DNA from: Candidatus Methylobacter oryzae
Lineage (GTDB): Bacteria > Pseudomonadota > Gammaproteobacteria > Methylococcales > Methylomonadaceae
Assembly (NCBI RefSeq): GCF_003994235.2
Contig: NZ_RYFG02000025.1
Location: 85,657 to 149,656 of the forward strand
DNA length: 64,000 nucleotides
Reading direction: 5' to 3'
The translations under genes and the position numbers were made by a program. Below are positions 16,505-23,925 of the stretch, in pieces. Position 1 is the first letter of the stretch; every line of letters starts with the position of its first letter. The notes below the pieces were generated by a model. That model was given only the letters and a program-made list of their open reading frames with translations. It did not search any database and was not told where the DNA came from.

Positions 16505-18738
16505 AATTTGATGCGTTGCAATGATTTAATGAAAGTTTCGCCATCCTGGTAACCGATGACCCGGTAGGCCGGTTTTTCTTGATGGTCCAGGCCGAAAAAT
16601 AAAATCGCCGGTGGACCGATCAGGTTGAATTTAGCCAGCAGCGCTTTATCGTCGTCGGAGTTATTAGTGACATCGACTTGCAGCAATACATAGTCTTTAA
16701 GCGCCTGCTTAACGCGAGAATCCGAGAAAGTATAAGTTTCCATCTCCTTGCATGAGATACACCAGTCTGCGTAAAAATCCAACATGACCGGTTGATGGTT
16801 GGCATTGGCTTGCTTGATTCGGGCTTCCAGCGCCGCTAAAGAACTGACTCTTTCGAAAGCAATGCCGGGTTCCGCGGCAGCTTGCACAGTACTTACAGCG
16901 CTCATGCCGAGCCCTTGCAGCGGTTTTAACGGATTGCTGTTGCCGAGGCTAAAGCCGATCAGCAATAACAGGCCGTAAGACAGCATCATCAGGCCCAAGC
17001 CTTTCCATAGTTTACGCCAGCCGGAACTGTTCTCGGGCAGCGGATCGACGGCGCTGAGGTAAATCGCCGGAAATACCAGCAGCATCGCCCAGAGCACCAT
17101 GATCACGTTGCCCGGCAAAATACGGCTGAGCATCCAGACCGCAACGGCCAGCATGATCACGCCGAATACGGCTTTAGTCGAATTCAGCCAGTTTCCTGCC
17201 TTGGGCAGCAATTTTCCGGCGGATGCGCCCAGTAACAGCAACGGTACGCCCATGCCCATGCCCAACGCAAACAGCGCGCTGCCGCCTAATACTTTATCGC
17301 CGGTTTGGCCGATATAAATCAACGCGCCGGCCAGCGGTGCGGCAACACAGGGGCCGACAATCAAGGAAGACAACGCGCCCATGATAGCTGCGCCCCAGAG
17401 CGAGCCGTCGCGGTGTATTTCGCTGGAATTATGCAGTTTGACTTGTAGCGATTTAGGCAGTTCGAGATGATAAAAACCGAACATCGACAATGACAGCGCT
17501 ACAAAAACGGCACTGAACAGGCCGATAATCCAAGGTTGCTGAAAGGTCGTTTGCAGATTGCTGCCGAACGATGCGGCGATGATGCCGAAAACCGTATAAG
17601 TCAGCGCCGAGGCCAGCACGTAACTGAATGACAGCATAAAGGCCCGGATGGTGGTAATCCGGTTACCGTGACCGACGATAATGCCGGATAAAATCGGAAT
17701 CATCGGGAAAATGCACGGAGTCAGCGACAGCAATAATCCGAACCCGAAAAAGCTGAGCAGGGTTATCGGGAAGCTGTCCTTATGCAAGGATTGTACGATT
17801 TGATCCTGTTCGGAAAGTTCCGGCGCGGCAGGCTGCTCTGCTGTGGCTTGTTGAGCTATCGGTAGCGGCAGATCGATTTTTTTGCTCATCGGCGGATAAC
17901 AAACGCCGCGGTCGGCACAGCCTTGATACTTTGCCTGTAAGGTAACCGTTTGCGCCGACAGATCGGAGCGTAGAACCGGTACGTCAAAGGCCAATTCGTT
18001 GTGGAAAGTCTCGACTTGGCCGAAAGCTTCGTCCTGTTTGGGCGTGCCATGAGGAATATCGTAACTGCCAAGTTTTACGCCGCCGGCATCGATCAATTCA
18101 AGCTGAACTTTTTCCCGGTAAAGGTAATAGCCTTCTGCAATATGCCAGTTAACGCGCAGGGTATGGTCGTCTTTGACCGAAGCAAAGAATTCGAAAGCTT
18201 GGTCGGGTTGTAGCAAGGCGTCTTCAAATAAATTAAGTTTTAAATCTTGGGCGCCTTTTATCAATTGTTTGATGGGATCGATCTTGGCTACGGGCGTCGG
18301 TAACGCCAGGTCGAAGCTGGCTTTTTGCGGCGGATAGCAAATTCCCCGATCGGCGCAGCCGTGATATTTAACCAGCAGTTGCAAAGATGAGGCGCCGTTT
18401 TCAGCGTTTATAGCAAGCGGTACGTTCAGAGTATTGCGGTAAATAACCACATCGCCGAAATTTTCGTCGTGCTTGGTTTGGCCGGCCGGGAATGCGGGAT
18501 CTGCTAAGCTGATTTGCCCGGTTTTAGATTCAAAATGTATTTTATCGCGGTAAAGATAATAGCCTTGGGCTATGTCCCAGGAAATTTCAATCCGATCGGC
18601 GGCCAGTGCTTTTGCGGAAACTTTGAAGGCTTGGTCCGGAGACAGTGGTTCCTCAACGTTTAGTGCAACGGCCGATTGGCTAATAAGAGCCAGCAGGCAG
18701 AGAAAGATTATTTTGAAGAGTGGCATGAATCTATCCAA
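16501..18738 (-). CDS. dsbD: Protein-disulfide reductase DsbD with duplicated N-terminal domain
   Basis: It carries electrons across the inner membrane. A signal peptide is followed by two tandem DsbD-alpha-like domains (about 30-155 and 175-300). Each has IxWxIAxGYYLYR and a GCADRG(I/V)CYPP cysteine motif. The membrane beta-domain (about 330-610) contains the two redox Cys in LTPCIFPM and IVGPCVAAPL. The C-terminal thioredoxin domain has FYADWCISCKEME. At 745 residues it is longer than E. coli DsbD (~565) because of the duplication. ATG 18726 is a second possible start. It overlaps cutA upstream and the thioredoxin gene downstream. Confidence 0.95.
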   Translation of the reverse strand: MDRFMPLFKIIFLCLLALISQSAVALNVEEPLSPDQAFKVSAKALAADRIEISWDIAQGYYLYRDKIHFESKTGQISLADPAFPAGQTKHDENFGDVVIYRNTLNVPLAINAENGASSLQLLVKYHGCADRGICYPPQKASFDLALPTPVAKIDPIKQLIKGAQDLKLNLFEDALLQPDQAFEFFASVKDDHTLRVNWHIAEGYYLYREKVQLELIDAGGVKLGSYDIPHGTPKQDEAFGQVETFHNELAFDVPVLRSDLSAQTVTLQAKYQGCADRGVCYPPMSKKIDLPLPIAQQATAEQPAAPELSEQDQIVQSLHKDSFPITLLSFFGFGLLLSLTPCIFPMIPILSGIIVGHGNRITTIRAFMLSFSYVLASALTYTVFGIIAASFGSNLQTTFQQPWIIGLFSAVFVALSLSMFGFYHLELPKSLQVKLHNSSEIHRDGSLWGAAIMGALSSLIVGPCVAAPLAGALIYIGQTGDKVLGGSALFALGMGMGVPLLLLGASAGKLLPKAGNWLNSTKAVFGVIMLAVAVWMLSRILPGNVIMVLWAMLLVFPAIYLSAVDPLPENSSGWRKLWKGLGLMMLSYGLLLLIGFSLGNSNPLKPLQGLGMSAVSTVQAAAEPGIAFERVSSLAALEARIKQANANHQPVMLDFYADWCISCKEMETYTFSDSRVKQALKDYVLLQVDVTNNSDDDKALLAKFNLIGPPAILFFGLDHQEKPAYRVIGYQDGETFIKSLQRIKL

Positions 18739-19046
18739 TGCAGGTATTCAGGTAGGCCGCGCTCAATAGACACGGCAATTATTTCAGGGACTTCGTAAGG
18801 ATGATGGCCGCGCAAGGTTTGTTCGATAGCCTGGTAGTGATCCTTATGCGCTTTGATCAACAGCAGGTGTTCCTGGGCCGATTCAATTTGCCCCTTCCAC
18901 GCGTAAATAGAAGTGATGCCGGGCAAAATGTTGACGCAGGCGGCCTTATTGTCTGTAACCAATAACCGGGCTATTTTTTCCGCGCTGTCTTTATCGGGGC
19001 AAGTACAGAAGATTATTTGATAGTCGGCCGGCATGTTACGGGTCAT
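18708..19046 (-). CDS. cutA: Divalent-cation tolerance protein CutA
   Basis: Small trimeric ferredoxin-like-fold protein. Typical segments: DSAEKIARLLVTDNKAACVNI, the ITSIYAWKGQI strand, and HPYEVPEIIAV. At 112 residues it is a normal length. It lies immediately upstream of dsbD, as in many gammaproteobacteria, and overlaps it. The precise role in metal tolerance is debated. Confidence 0.95.
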   Translation of the reverse strand: MTRNMPADYQIIFCTCPDKDSAEKIARLLVTDNKAACVNILPGITSIYAWKGQIESAQEHLLLIKAHKDHYQAIEQTLRGHHPYEVPEIIAVSIERGLPEYLHWIDSCHSSK

Positions 19047-19133
19047 AAAAACGAAGGGTCGGATATTATCCTAGAAATTGACCGCAATTGTCTTTATATT
19101 GTAACAACGACGATTATCAAAAGAGTTCTTTTA

Positions 19134-19571
19134 ATGAAAATTTTTCAAATACTATTTCTGGTTGTGCTGATTATCCCGTTTGTGGAAATCTATTTGCTGA
19201 TCCAGGTCGGGGGAGTTATTGGCGCGTTCCCGACTATTTTGCTGGTGGTATTTACCGCGGTATTAGGTGCATGGCTTTTAAAACAACAAGGTTTTGCGAC
19301 GTTTCAGCGTTTTCAGGAAAGTTTGGCTCGAGGCGAGGTTCCCGCTTACGAAATGGTTGAGGGTCCTATTATCTTGGTCGGAGGCGCGTTATTGCTAACG
19401 CCGGGCTTTATTACCGATATAATCGGTTTTGCCTGTTTAATTCCGCAATTCCGCAGAAAAATTGCCCAGTATGTGATTGAACATTATCTTGTTCAGGCCG
19501 GAGCGCATTTTCAGCAAAGAAAAGAAGCTGAAAATAACGTGCTGGAAGGTGAGTTTAGTAAAGAGGAATAA
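19134..19571 (+). CDS. fxsA: FxsA family membrane protein
   Basis: Inner-membrane protein named for suppression of F-exclusion of phage T7. I choose ATG 19134 (145 residues, MKIFQILFLVVLIIPFVEIYLL), not the longer frame. The family signature is PFVEIYLLIQVGGVIG, followed by TAVLGAWLLKQQG and GALLLTPGFITDIIGFACLIP. Three or four hydrophobic segments are visible. It is divergent from cutA. Biochemical function is unknown. Confidence 0.92.
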   Translation: MKIFQILFLVVLIIPFVEIYLLIQVGGVIGAFPTILLVVFTAVLGAWLLKQQGFATFQRFQESLARGEVPAYEMVEGPIILVGGALLLTPGFITDIIGFACLIPQFRRKIAQYVIEHYLVQAGAHFQQRKEAENNVLEGEFSKEE

Positions 19572-19624
19572 AACCGTATATAGGCACAAGACGCAACCGG
19601 GGGTTAGTCCTGTGCCTTAGCGGC

Positions 19625-19888
19625 TTAACCTTCCTCGGAAGAAGGAGCGCTTTCTTCGGCGCTGCCTTCGGTTTCGCAGGTATTTTTGTTAAGTCCGGAA
19701 TATACCGGGCACCAGCCTGAATAGCCGGTTGCCGTAAGAACCAATCCCAGTAACAGTAGAAGAACTTCACCGCCTGGTACGAAAAGTGAAATCACCAGAA
19801 GCGCCACGCCCCCGTATAAACGGTACTTCTTTTCTTTTTCGCCAACATTGTGTTCAAATTTAAGCATACGTTTAAAATCAAAACTCAT
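19625..19888 (-). CDS. YgaP-type (DUF2892) transmembrane domain protein
   Basis: 87 residues with a basic N-terminus, then two closely spaced hydrophobic helices (about 25-60), the GYSGWCPVYSGLNKNTC motif of DUF2892, and a short acidic tail. The same module follows a rhodanese domain in YgaP; here there is no rhodanese. Function is unknown. It is convergent with fxsA. Confidence 0.85.
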   Translation of the reverse strand: MSFDFKRMLKFEHNVGEKEKKYRLYGGVALLVISLFVPGGEVLLLLLGLVLTATGYSGWCPVYSGLNKNTCETEGSAEESAPSSEEG

Positions 19889-20024
19889 CTCAAAATCCTC
19901 TGGGTATATTTATTATTATCGTAATAAAACAACGGTTCAGTCAGTCATCATCGAACCTCATGCAATATACACAGCTTCGAAAAATGTGCAAGCGAAAAAA
20001 TATCAACAGTAGGTGCTTTAGGTA

Positions 20025-22205
20025 ATGGATGTCACGTCAATCATAGATCCCCTCAATGACGCCCAGCGTCAGGCCGTTTCCGCGCCTTCCCAGGCGATGC
20101 TGGTTCTGGCCGGCGCCGGTAGCGGCAAGACCCGCGTATTAGTCCATCGCATCGCCTGGCAGATTCAGGTCGAAGGCGTGTCGGCCCACAGTATCTTGGC
20201 CGTCACTTTTACCAATAAAGCCGCCAAGGAAATGCGCAGCCGGATTGAAGATTTGCTGAATACGTCGGCACAATCCATGTGGATAGGGACGTTTCACGGT
20301 ATCGCGCATCGGCTGTTACGACGCCATGCCAAGCAGGCCAAATTGCCGGAAACTTTTCAGGTCATGGATTCAGGCGACCAGTTGCGGGTGATCAAACGCC
20401 TGCTGGCGTCGCTAAATCTGGATGCGGACAAGTGGCCGCCGCGCCAAGCGCAATGGTTTATCAATGCGCAAAAAGACGAAGGCATCAGGGCGCGGCACAT
20501 GATGGAGACCGGCGATCTCTACCAGCGGCAAATGCTGACTATATATAAAGCGTATGAAGAGCTTTGCGACCGCTCCGGCTTGGTGGATTTTGCCGAGTTG
20601 CTGCTCCGGGCGCATGAATTGCTGCGCGACAATCCCGATGTACTGGAGTTTTACCAACAGCGTTTCAGGCAGGTTCATGTCGACGAGTTCCAGGATACCA
20701 ACACCATACAATATGCATGGCTGCGGCTGTTGACCCAGGATAGGGACAATATTTTTGTGGTCGGCGATGACGATCAGTCGATTTACGGCTGGCGCGGCGC
20801 GAAAATCGAAAATATCTACAGCTTTCAAAAACATTACCCGAATCATCAAGTCATCAAACTGGAACAAAATTACCGTTCGACCGGCAATATCCTGAAAGCC
20901 GCGAACAAAGTTATCAGCGTCAACGACGGCCGCATGGGCAAGGAGCTGTGGACCGACTCCGGCGACGGCGAATTGATTTCCCTGTACGCCGCATTCAACG
21001 AACAGGACGAAGCGCATTTTGTCGTCGACCGGATCAAGGCTTGGGTCAACGAAGGCGGCATGCGTAGCGACGTCGCCATCTTGTACCGGTCCAACGCCCA
21101 GTCGCGCCAGTTTGAAGAAAGATTGATGACCACCGGCACGCCTTACCGGGTTTACGGCGGCTTGCGCTTTTTCGAGCGGGTGGAAATCAAGAATGCGTTG
21201 GCCTATTTGCGGCTGATGTCCAACCGTAATGACGACGCGTCGTTCGAGCGGGTCATCAATACCCCGACCCGAGGCATCGGCACAAAAACCATCGACGATA
21301 TTCGCACCATCGCCCGCGATCAAGGCTTGTCTTTATGGGCGGCGGCGATTGTATTCATTAATCAGCGCACCTTGTCGGCCAGGGCGACCAACGCGCTGAT
21401 CGGCTTTTTAGAATTGATCAAGCGGTTTGACGCAGAGGCGGAAGGCCTTGAGCTTTATGAAAAGGTCAAACTGGTCGTTGAAAAAAGCGGCCTGATAGAG
21501 CTTTATCAAAAAGACAAGGAGGTCGACAAAGGCGAAGAGAAAGTGGAAAACCTCGAAGAGCTGGTCAACGCGGCTCGGCTGTTCGATGCGACTGCAATCG
21601 GCGACCAGGAAATGGATGAAAACCTCGACGAGCTGGATATATTCCTGGCCCATGCGGCATTGGAAGCCGGCGAACTGCAAGGCGACGATTTCGACGATTG
21701 CGTGCAGCTTATGACCCTGCACTCTGCCAAAGGCCTGGAGTTTAAGCAAGTATTTTTAGTCGGCATGGAAGAAGGCCTGTTCCCGTCGCAACAATCCGTC
21801 GATGACGTCGGACGGCTCGAAGAAGAACGCAGGCTTTGTTATGTCGGCATCACCCGCGCAATGCAGCGCTTGTACCTGACCTATGCCGAATCCCGGCGTT
21901 TATATGGCCGGGAAAGCTATCCGAGGCCGTCGCGTTTTTTGCGCGAGATTCCGGCGGAGCATATCCAAGAAGTCAGGATGCGCGCGACCGTGGCGCGTCC
22001 GGTCACATCCGTGCAACCGAAAGCGCAATCATTGCAGACGGAAGGCAAATACAAACTGGGGCAACGCGTCAGCCATGCCAAATTCGGCGAAGGCGTGGTG
22101 TTGCAGATGGAAGGAGAGGGCGCGCAGGAACGGGTGCAGATCAACTTCAGGCAGGTTGGGCTAAAGTGGTTGATATTGGCTTATGCGCAGTTGGATGCGT
22201 TGTAA
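20025..22205 (+). CDS. uvrD: DNA helicase II (UvrD)
   Basis: SF1A 3'-5' helicase of nucleotide-excision and mismatch repair. Motifs in order: Q-motif LNDAQRQAV, Walker A AGAGSGKT, VDEFQDTN, GDDDQSIYGWRGA, LEQNYRST, TLHSAKGLEF and YVGITRAMQRLYLTYA. The C-terminus has the Tudor-like YKLGQRVSHAKFGEGVVLQME segment that contacts RNA polymerase in E. coli. 726 residues, full length. It begins at an ATG preceded by AGGT and is followed by a palindromic element. Confidence 0.98.
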   Translation: MDVTSIIDPLNDAQRQAVSAPSQAMLVLAGAGSGKTRVLVHRIAWQIQVEGVSAHSILAVTFTNKAAKEMRSRIEDLLNTSAQSMWIGTFHGIAHRLLRRHAKQAKLPETFQVMDSGDQLRVIKRLLASLNLDADKWPPRQAQWFINAQKDEGIRARHMMETGDLYQRQMLTIYKAYEELCDRSGLVDFAELLLRAHELLRDNPDVLEFYQQRFRQVHVDEFQDTNTIQYAWLRLLTQDRDNIFVVGDDDQSIYGWRGAKIENIYSFQKHYPNHQVIKLEQNYRSTGNILKAANKVISVNDGRMGKELWTDSGDGELISLYAAFNEQDEAHFVVDRIKAWVNEGGMRSDVAILYRSNAQSRQFEERLMTTGTPYRVYGGLRFFERVEIKNALAYLRLMSNRNDDASFERVINTPTRGIGTKTIDDIRTIARDQGLSLWAAAIVFINQRTLSARATNALIGFLELIKRFDAEAEGLELYEKVKLVVEKSGLIELYQKDKEVDKGEEKVENLEELVNAARLFDATAIGDQEMDENLDELDIFLAHAALEAGELQGDDFDDCVQLMTLHSAKGLEFKQVFLVGMEEGLFPSQQSVDDVGRLEEERRLCYVGITRAMQRLYLTYAESRRLYGRESYPRPSRFLREIPAEHIQEVRMRATVARPVTSVQPKAQSLQTEGKYKLGQRVSHAKFGEGVVLQMEGEGAQERVQINFRQVGLKWLILAYAQLDAL

Positions 22206-22255
22206 TAGCCGCTGTAGCCTGATAATGTAAGCCCTATATCGGGTCGCTGCTAAGC

Positions 22256-22339
22256 AGACCTTCCAGGTTTTTACTGGAGCCGCTCCCGGCGCCTCCAGCA
22301 CTTCCGCCATCCATGGCAGTCGTAAAACCTGGAAGGTCT
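22256..22339. repeat. 84-bp element with perfect 16-bp inverted ends
   Basis: AGACCTTCCAGGTTTT (22256-22271) and AAAACCTGGAAGGTCT (22324-22339) are exact complements. They enclose a GC-rich centre. It lies between uvrD and the WYL regulator gene, a MITE-like small palindrome without coding capacity. It could also act as a terminator for uvrD. Confidence 0.75.
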
Positions 22340-22374
22340 AACTCGCAGTTTACTCTTTTATAAGTTTACCAACC

Positions 22375-23352
22375 ATGCAGCATATCGATAAAATATTCAA
22401 ACTCCACAACACCTTGCGCGACCGCAGAACGCCGATTACCGGCAAAGCGCTGCAAGAAAAGCTGGAATGCTCAAGAGCCACCCGCGACCGCATCATCAAA
22501 TACATGCGGGAAATGCTGGATGCGCCGATTGTTTACGATAAAAACCGGAACGGCTTCTACTACGATCATGATCACGCCCAACACCCGTACGAACTGCCCG
22601 GACTCTGGTTCAACGCCCAGGAACTGCAAGCCTTGCTGGCTTGCCAACACCTGCTTGCCAATGTCAGCGCCGGCATCCTGCAAGACGACATAGTCCAGTT
22701 GCAAAATCGGTTGGAAAAATTATTGCGGCTTAACAACGGCGTTGCCAAGCCGGATTTTGATAAAATCAAAATCCTCAATCAAGCCAACCGCCGCAGCGAC
22801 GACAATATTTTTCTCAAAGTCGCTGCCGCGCTGTTCAACGGCAAACGTCTGCGAATCGGCTACCACGCCCGTGGCGATAACCAACACAGCCAACGCGACA
22901 TATCCCCGCAAACCTTGGTGCGCTACCGCGACAACTGGTACATGGATGCTTGGTGCCACTTGCGCGGACAATTGCGCAGTTTCGCCATCGACAGAATCGT
23001 CTCGGTTTTAGAGCTGGACCAAAGCTCCGACCTTATTGATACCGAACAACTGCAACAGCATTTTGCAAGCTCATACGGCATTTTCAGCGGCAGCGCCAAG
23101 CATTTGGCCGTGCTCAAATTCAGCGCCAGTCGAAGTCGTTGGGTTTCAGATGAAAATTGGCATCCCGAGCAGCAAAGCCAATGGCTCGATGACGGCCGCT
23201 ATCAACTCAGCATTCCTTTTAATGATCATCGGGAATTGTTGATGGATATTCTCAAGCATGGTTCCGAAGTGGAGGTGGTTGCGCCTGGGTTTTTGGTTGA
23301 GGCGGTTAGGGAGCAGGTTGCGGCAATGGGTAAAATTTATGGAGATAGATGA
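22375..23352 (+). CDS. WYL-domain transcriptional regulator (putative cas regulator)
   Basis: 325 residues. An N-terminal winged HTH (about 1-60, ITGKALQEKLECSRATRDRIIKYMREML) precedes a WYL domain (about 150-220, with DNWYMDAWCHLRGQLRSFAIDRI) and a WCX-type C-terminal extension. Proteins of this type bind DNA and often sense nucleotides or ssDNA. WYL proteins are frequent neighbours of CRISPR-Cas and other defence loci. It is 570 bp upstream of cas3 on the same strand, so control of the cas operon is likely but inferred. Confidence 0.9.
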   Translation: MQHIDKIFKLHNTLRDRRTPITGKALQEKLECSRATRDRIIKYMREMLDAPIVYDKNRNGFYYDHDHAQHPYELPGLWFNAQELQALLACQHLLANVSAGILQDDIVQLQNRLEKLLRLNNGVAKPDFDKIKILNQANRRSDDNIFLKVAAALFNGKRLRIGYHARGDNQHSQRDISPQTLVRYRDNWYMDAWCHLRGQLRSFAIDRIVSVLELDQSSDLIDTEQLQQHFASSYGIFSGSAKHLAVLKFSASRSRWVSDENWHPEQQSQWLDDGRYQLSIPFNDHRELLMDILKHGSEVEVVAPGFLVEAVREQVAAMGKIYGDR

Positions 23353-23472
23353 GCGTAAAAATTAGAGAAAGACGTTTTTTAAATTTATAGCTTTATAGGA
23401 AGAAAATTTTAATTGATTAACTAACACAACAAGCATACATTATTTTTGACATTTCAAAATAGGAGCCTGAAT

Positions 23473-23658
23473 ATGAACGAGTTAACCAATGTAGTGAAAA
23501 TATGGCAATTGATACAGCGGCTAATATTTCCACTTGGTGACCTTGCTAGATATTGTAAGAAAAACGATAGTTCTGAAAAAACGGATGGTGCTATGTACTC
23601 TATTTCGATGAATTTTTCTGCAAAGATCATTAAAGGAAAAAACAAAGTCGAACTCTAA
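23473..23658 (+). CDS. Small ORF of unknown function between regulator and cas3
   Basis: A 61-codon frame starting at ATG 23473, seven bases after a strong AGGAG. The peptide begins MNELTNVVKIWQLIQRLIFPLGDLARYCKK and ends with a Lys-rich tail. No family is recognised. The good ribosome-binding site is the main support. It could be a remnant of a longer gene or a genuine small cas-locus protein. The hairpin at 23801 may end its transcript. Confidence 0.4.
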   Translation: MNELTNVVKIWQLIQRLIFPLGDLARYCKKNDSSEKTDGAMYSISMNFSAKIIKGKNKVEL

Positions 23659-23800
23659 AATCAATGAAAATAGCTATGTAAAAGTTAGCGAATAAATTGA
23701 TTTTTGATTCTTTCCAAAGAATTACGAGAGTAGTTGAGATTCTTTGGCCTCATTGAAGCATAGGCAGAAACTTTTGCTTGAAATGTCTTTATCTATTTTT

Positions 23801-23840
23801 CCGTGGCATCCACCGATGCCACGGCCTCTTTAAATTTTTT
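23801..23840 (+). terminator. Strong hairpin with T-rich tail before cas3
   Basis: A perfect 10-bp stem, CCGTGGCATC (23801-23810) with GATGCCACGG (23815-23824), and a 4-nt loop are followed by CCTCTTTAAATTTTTTTT. It looks like an intrinsic terminator, though the T-run starts about 10 nt after the stem. It separates the regulator and small ORF from cas3, so cas3 probably has its own promoter in the ~85 bp that follow (or the element is an attenuator). Confidence 0.65.
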
Positions 23841-23925
23841 TTCATCGGAAATACTAGACGCTCATAGTTTGAGGCACCGGCTGTGTTAAAACACCCCAAC
23901 AATAAATAAAACGGCGGAAAACGCG

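Noticed and set aside
20412-21323. 303-codon antisense frame in uvrD
   Set aside because: It is a shadow of a high-confidence helicase gene and shows no family motif or start signal.
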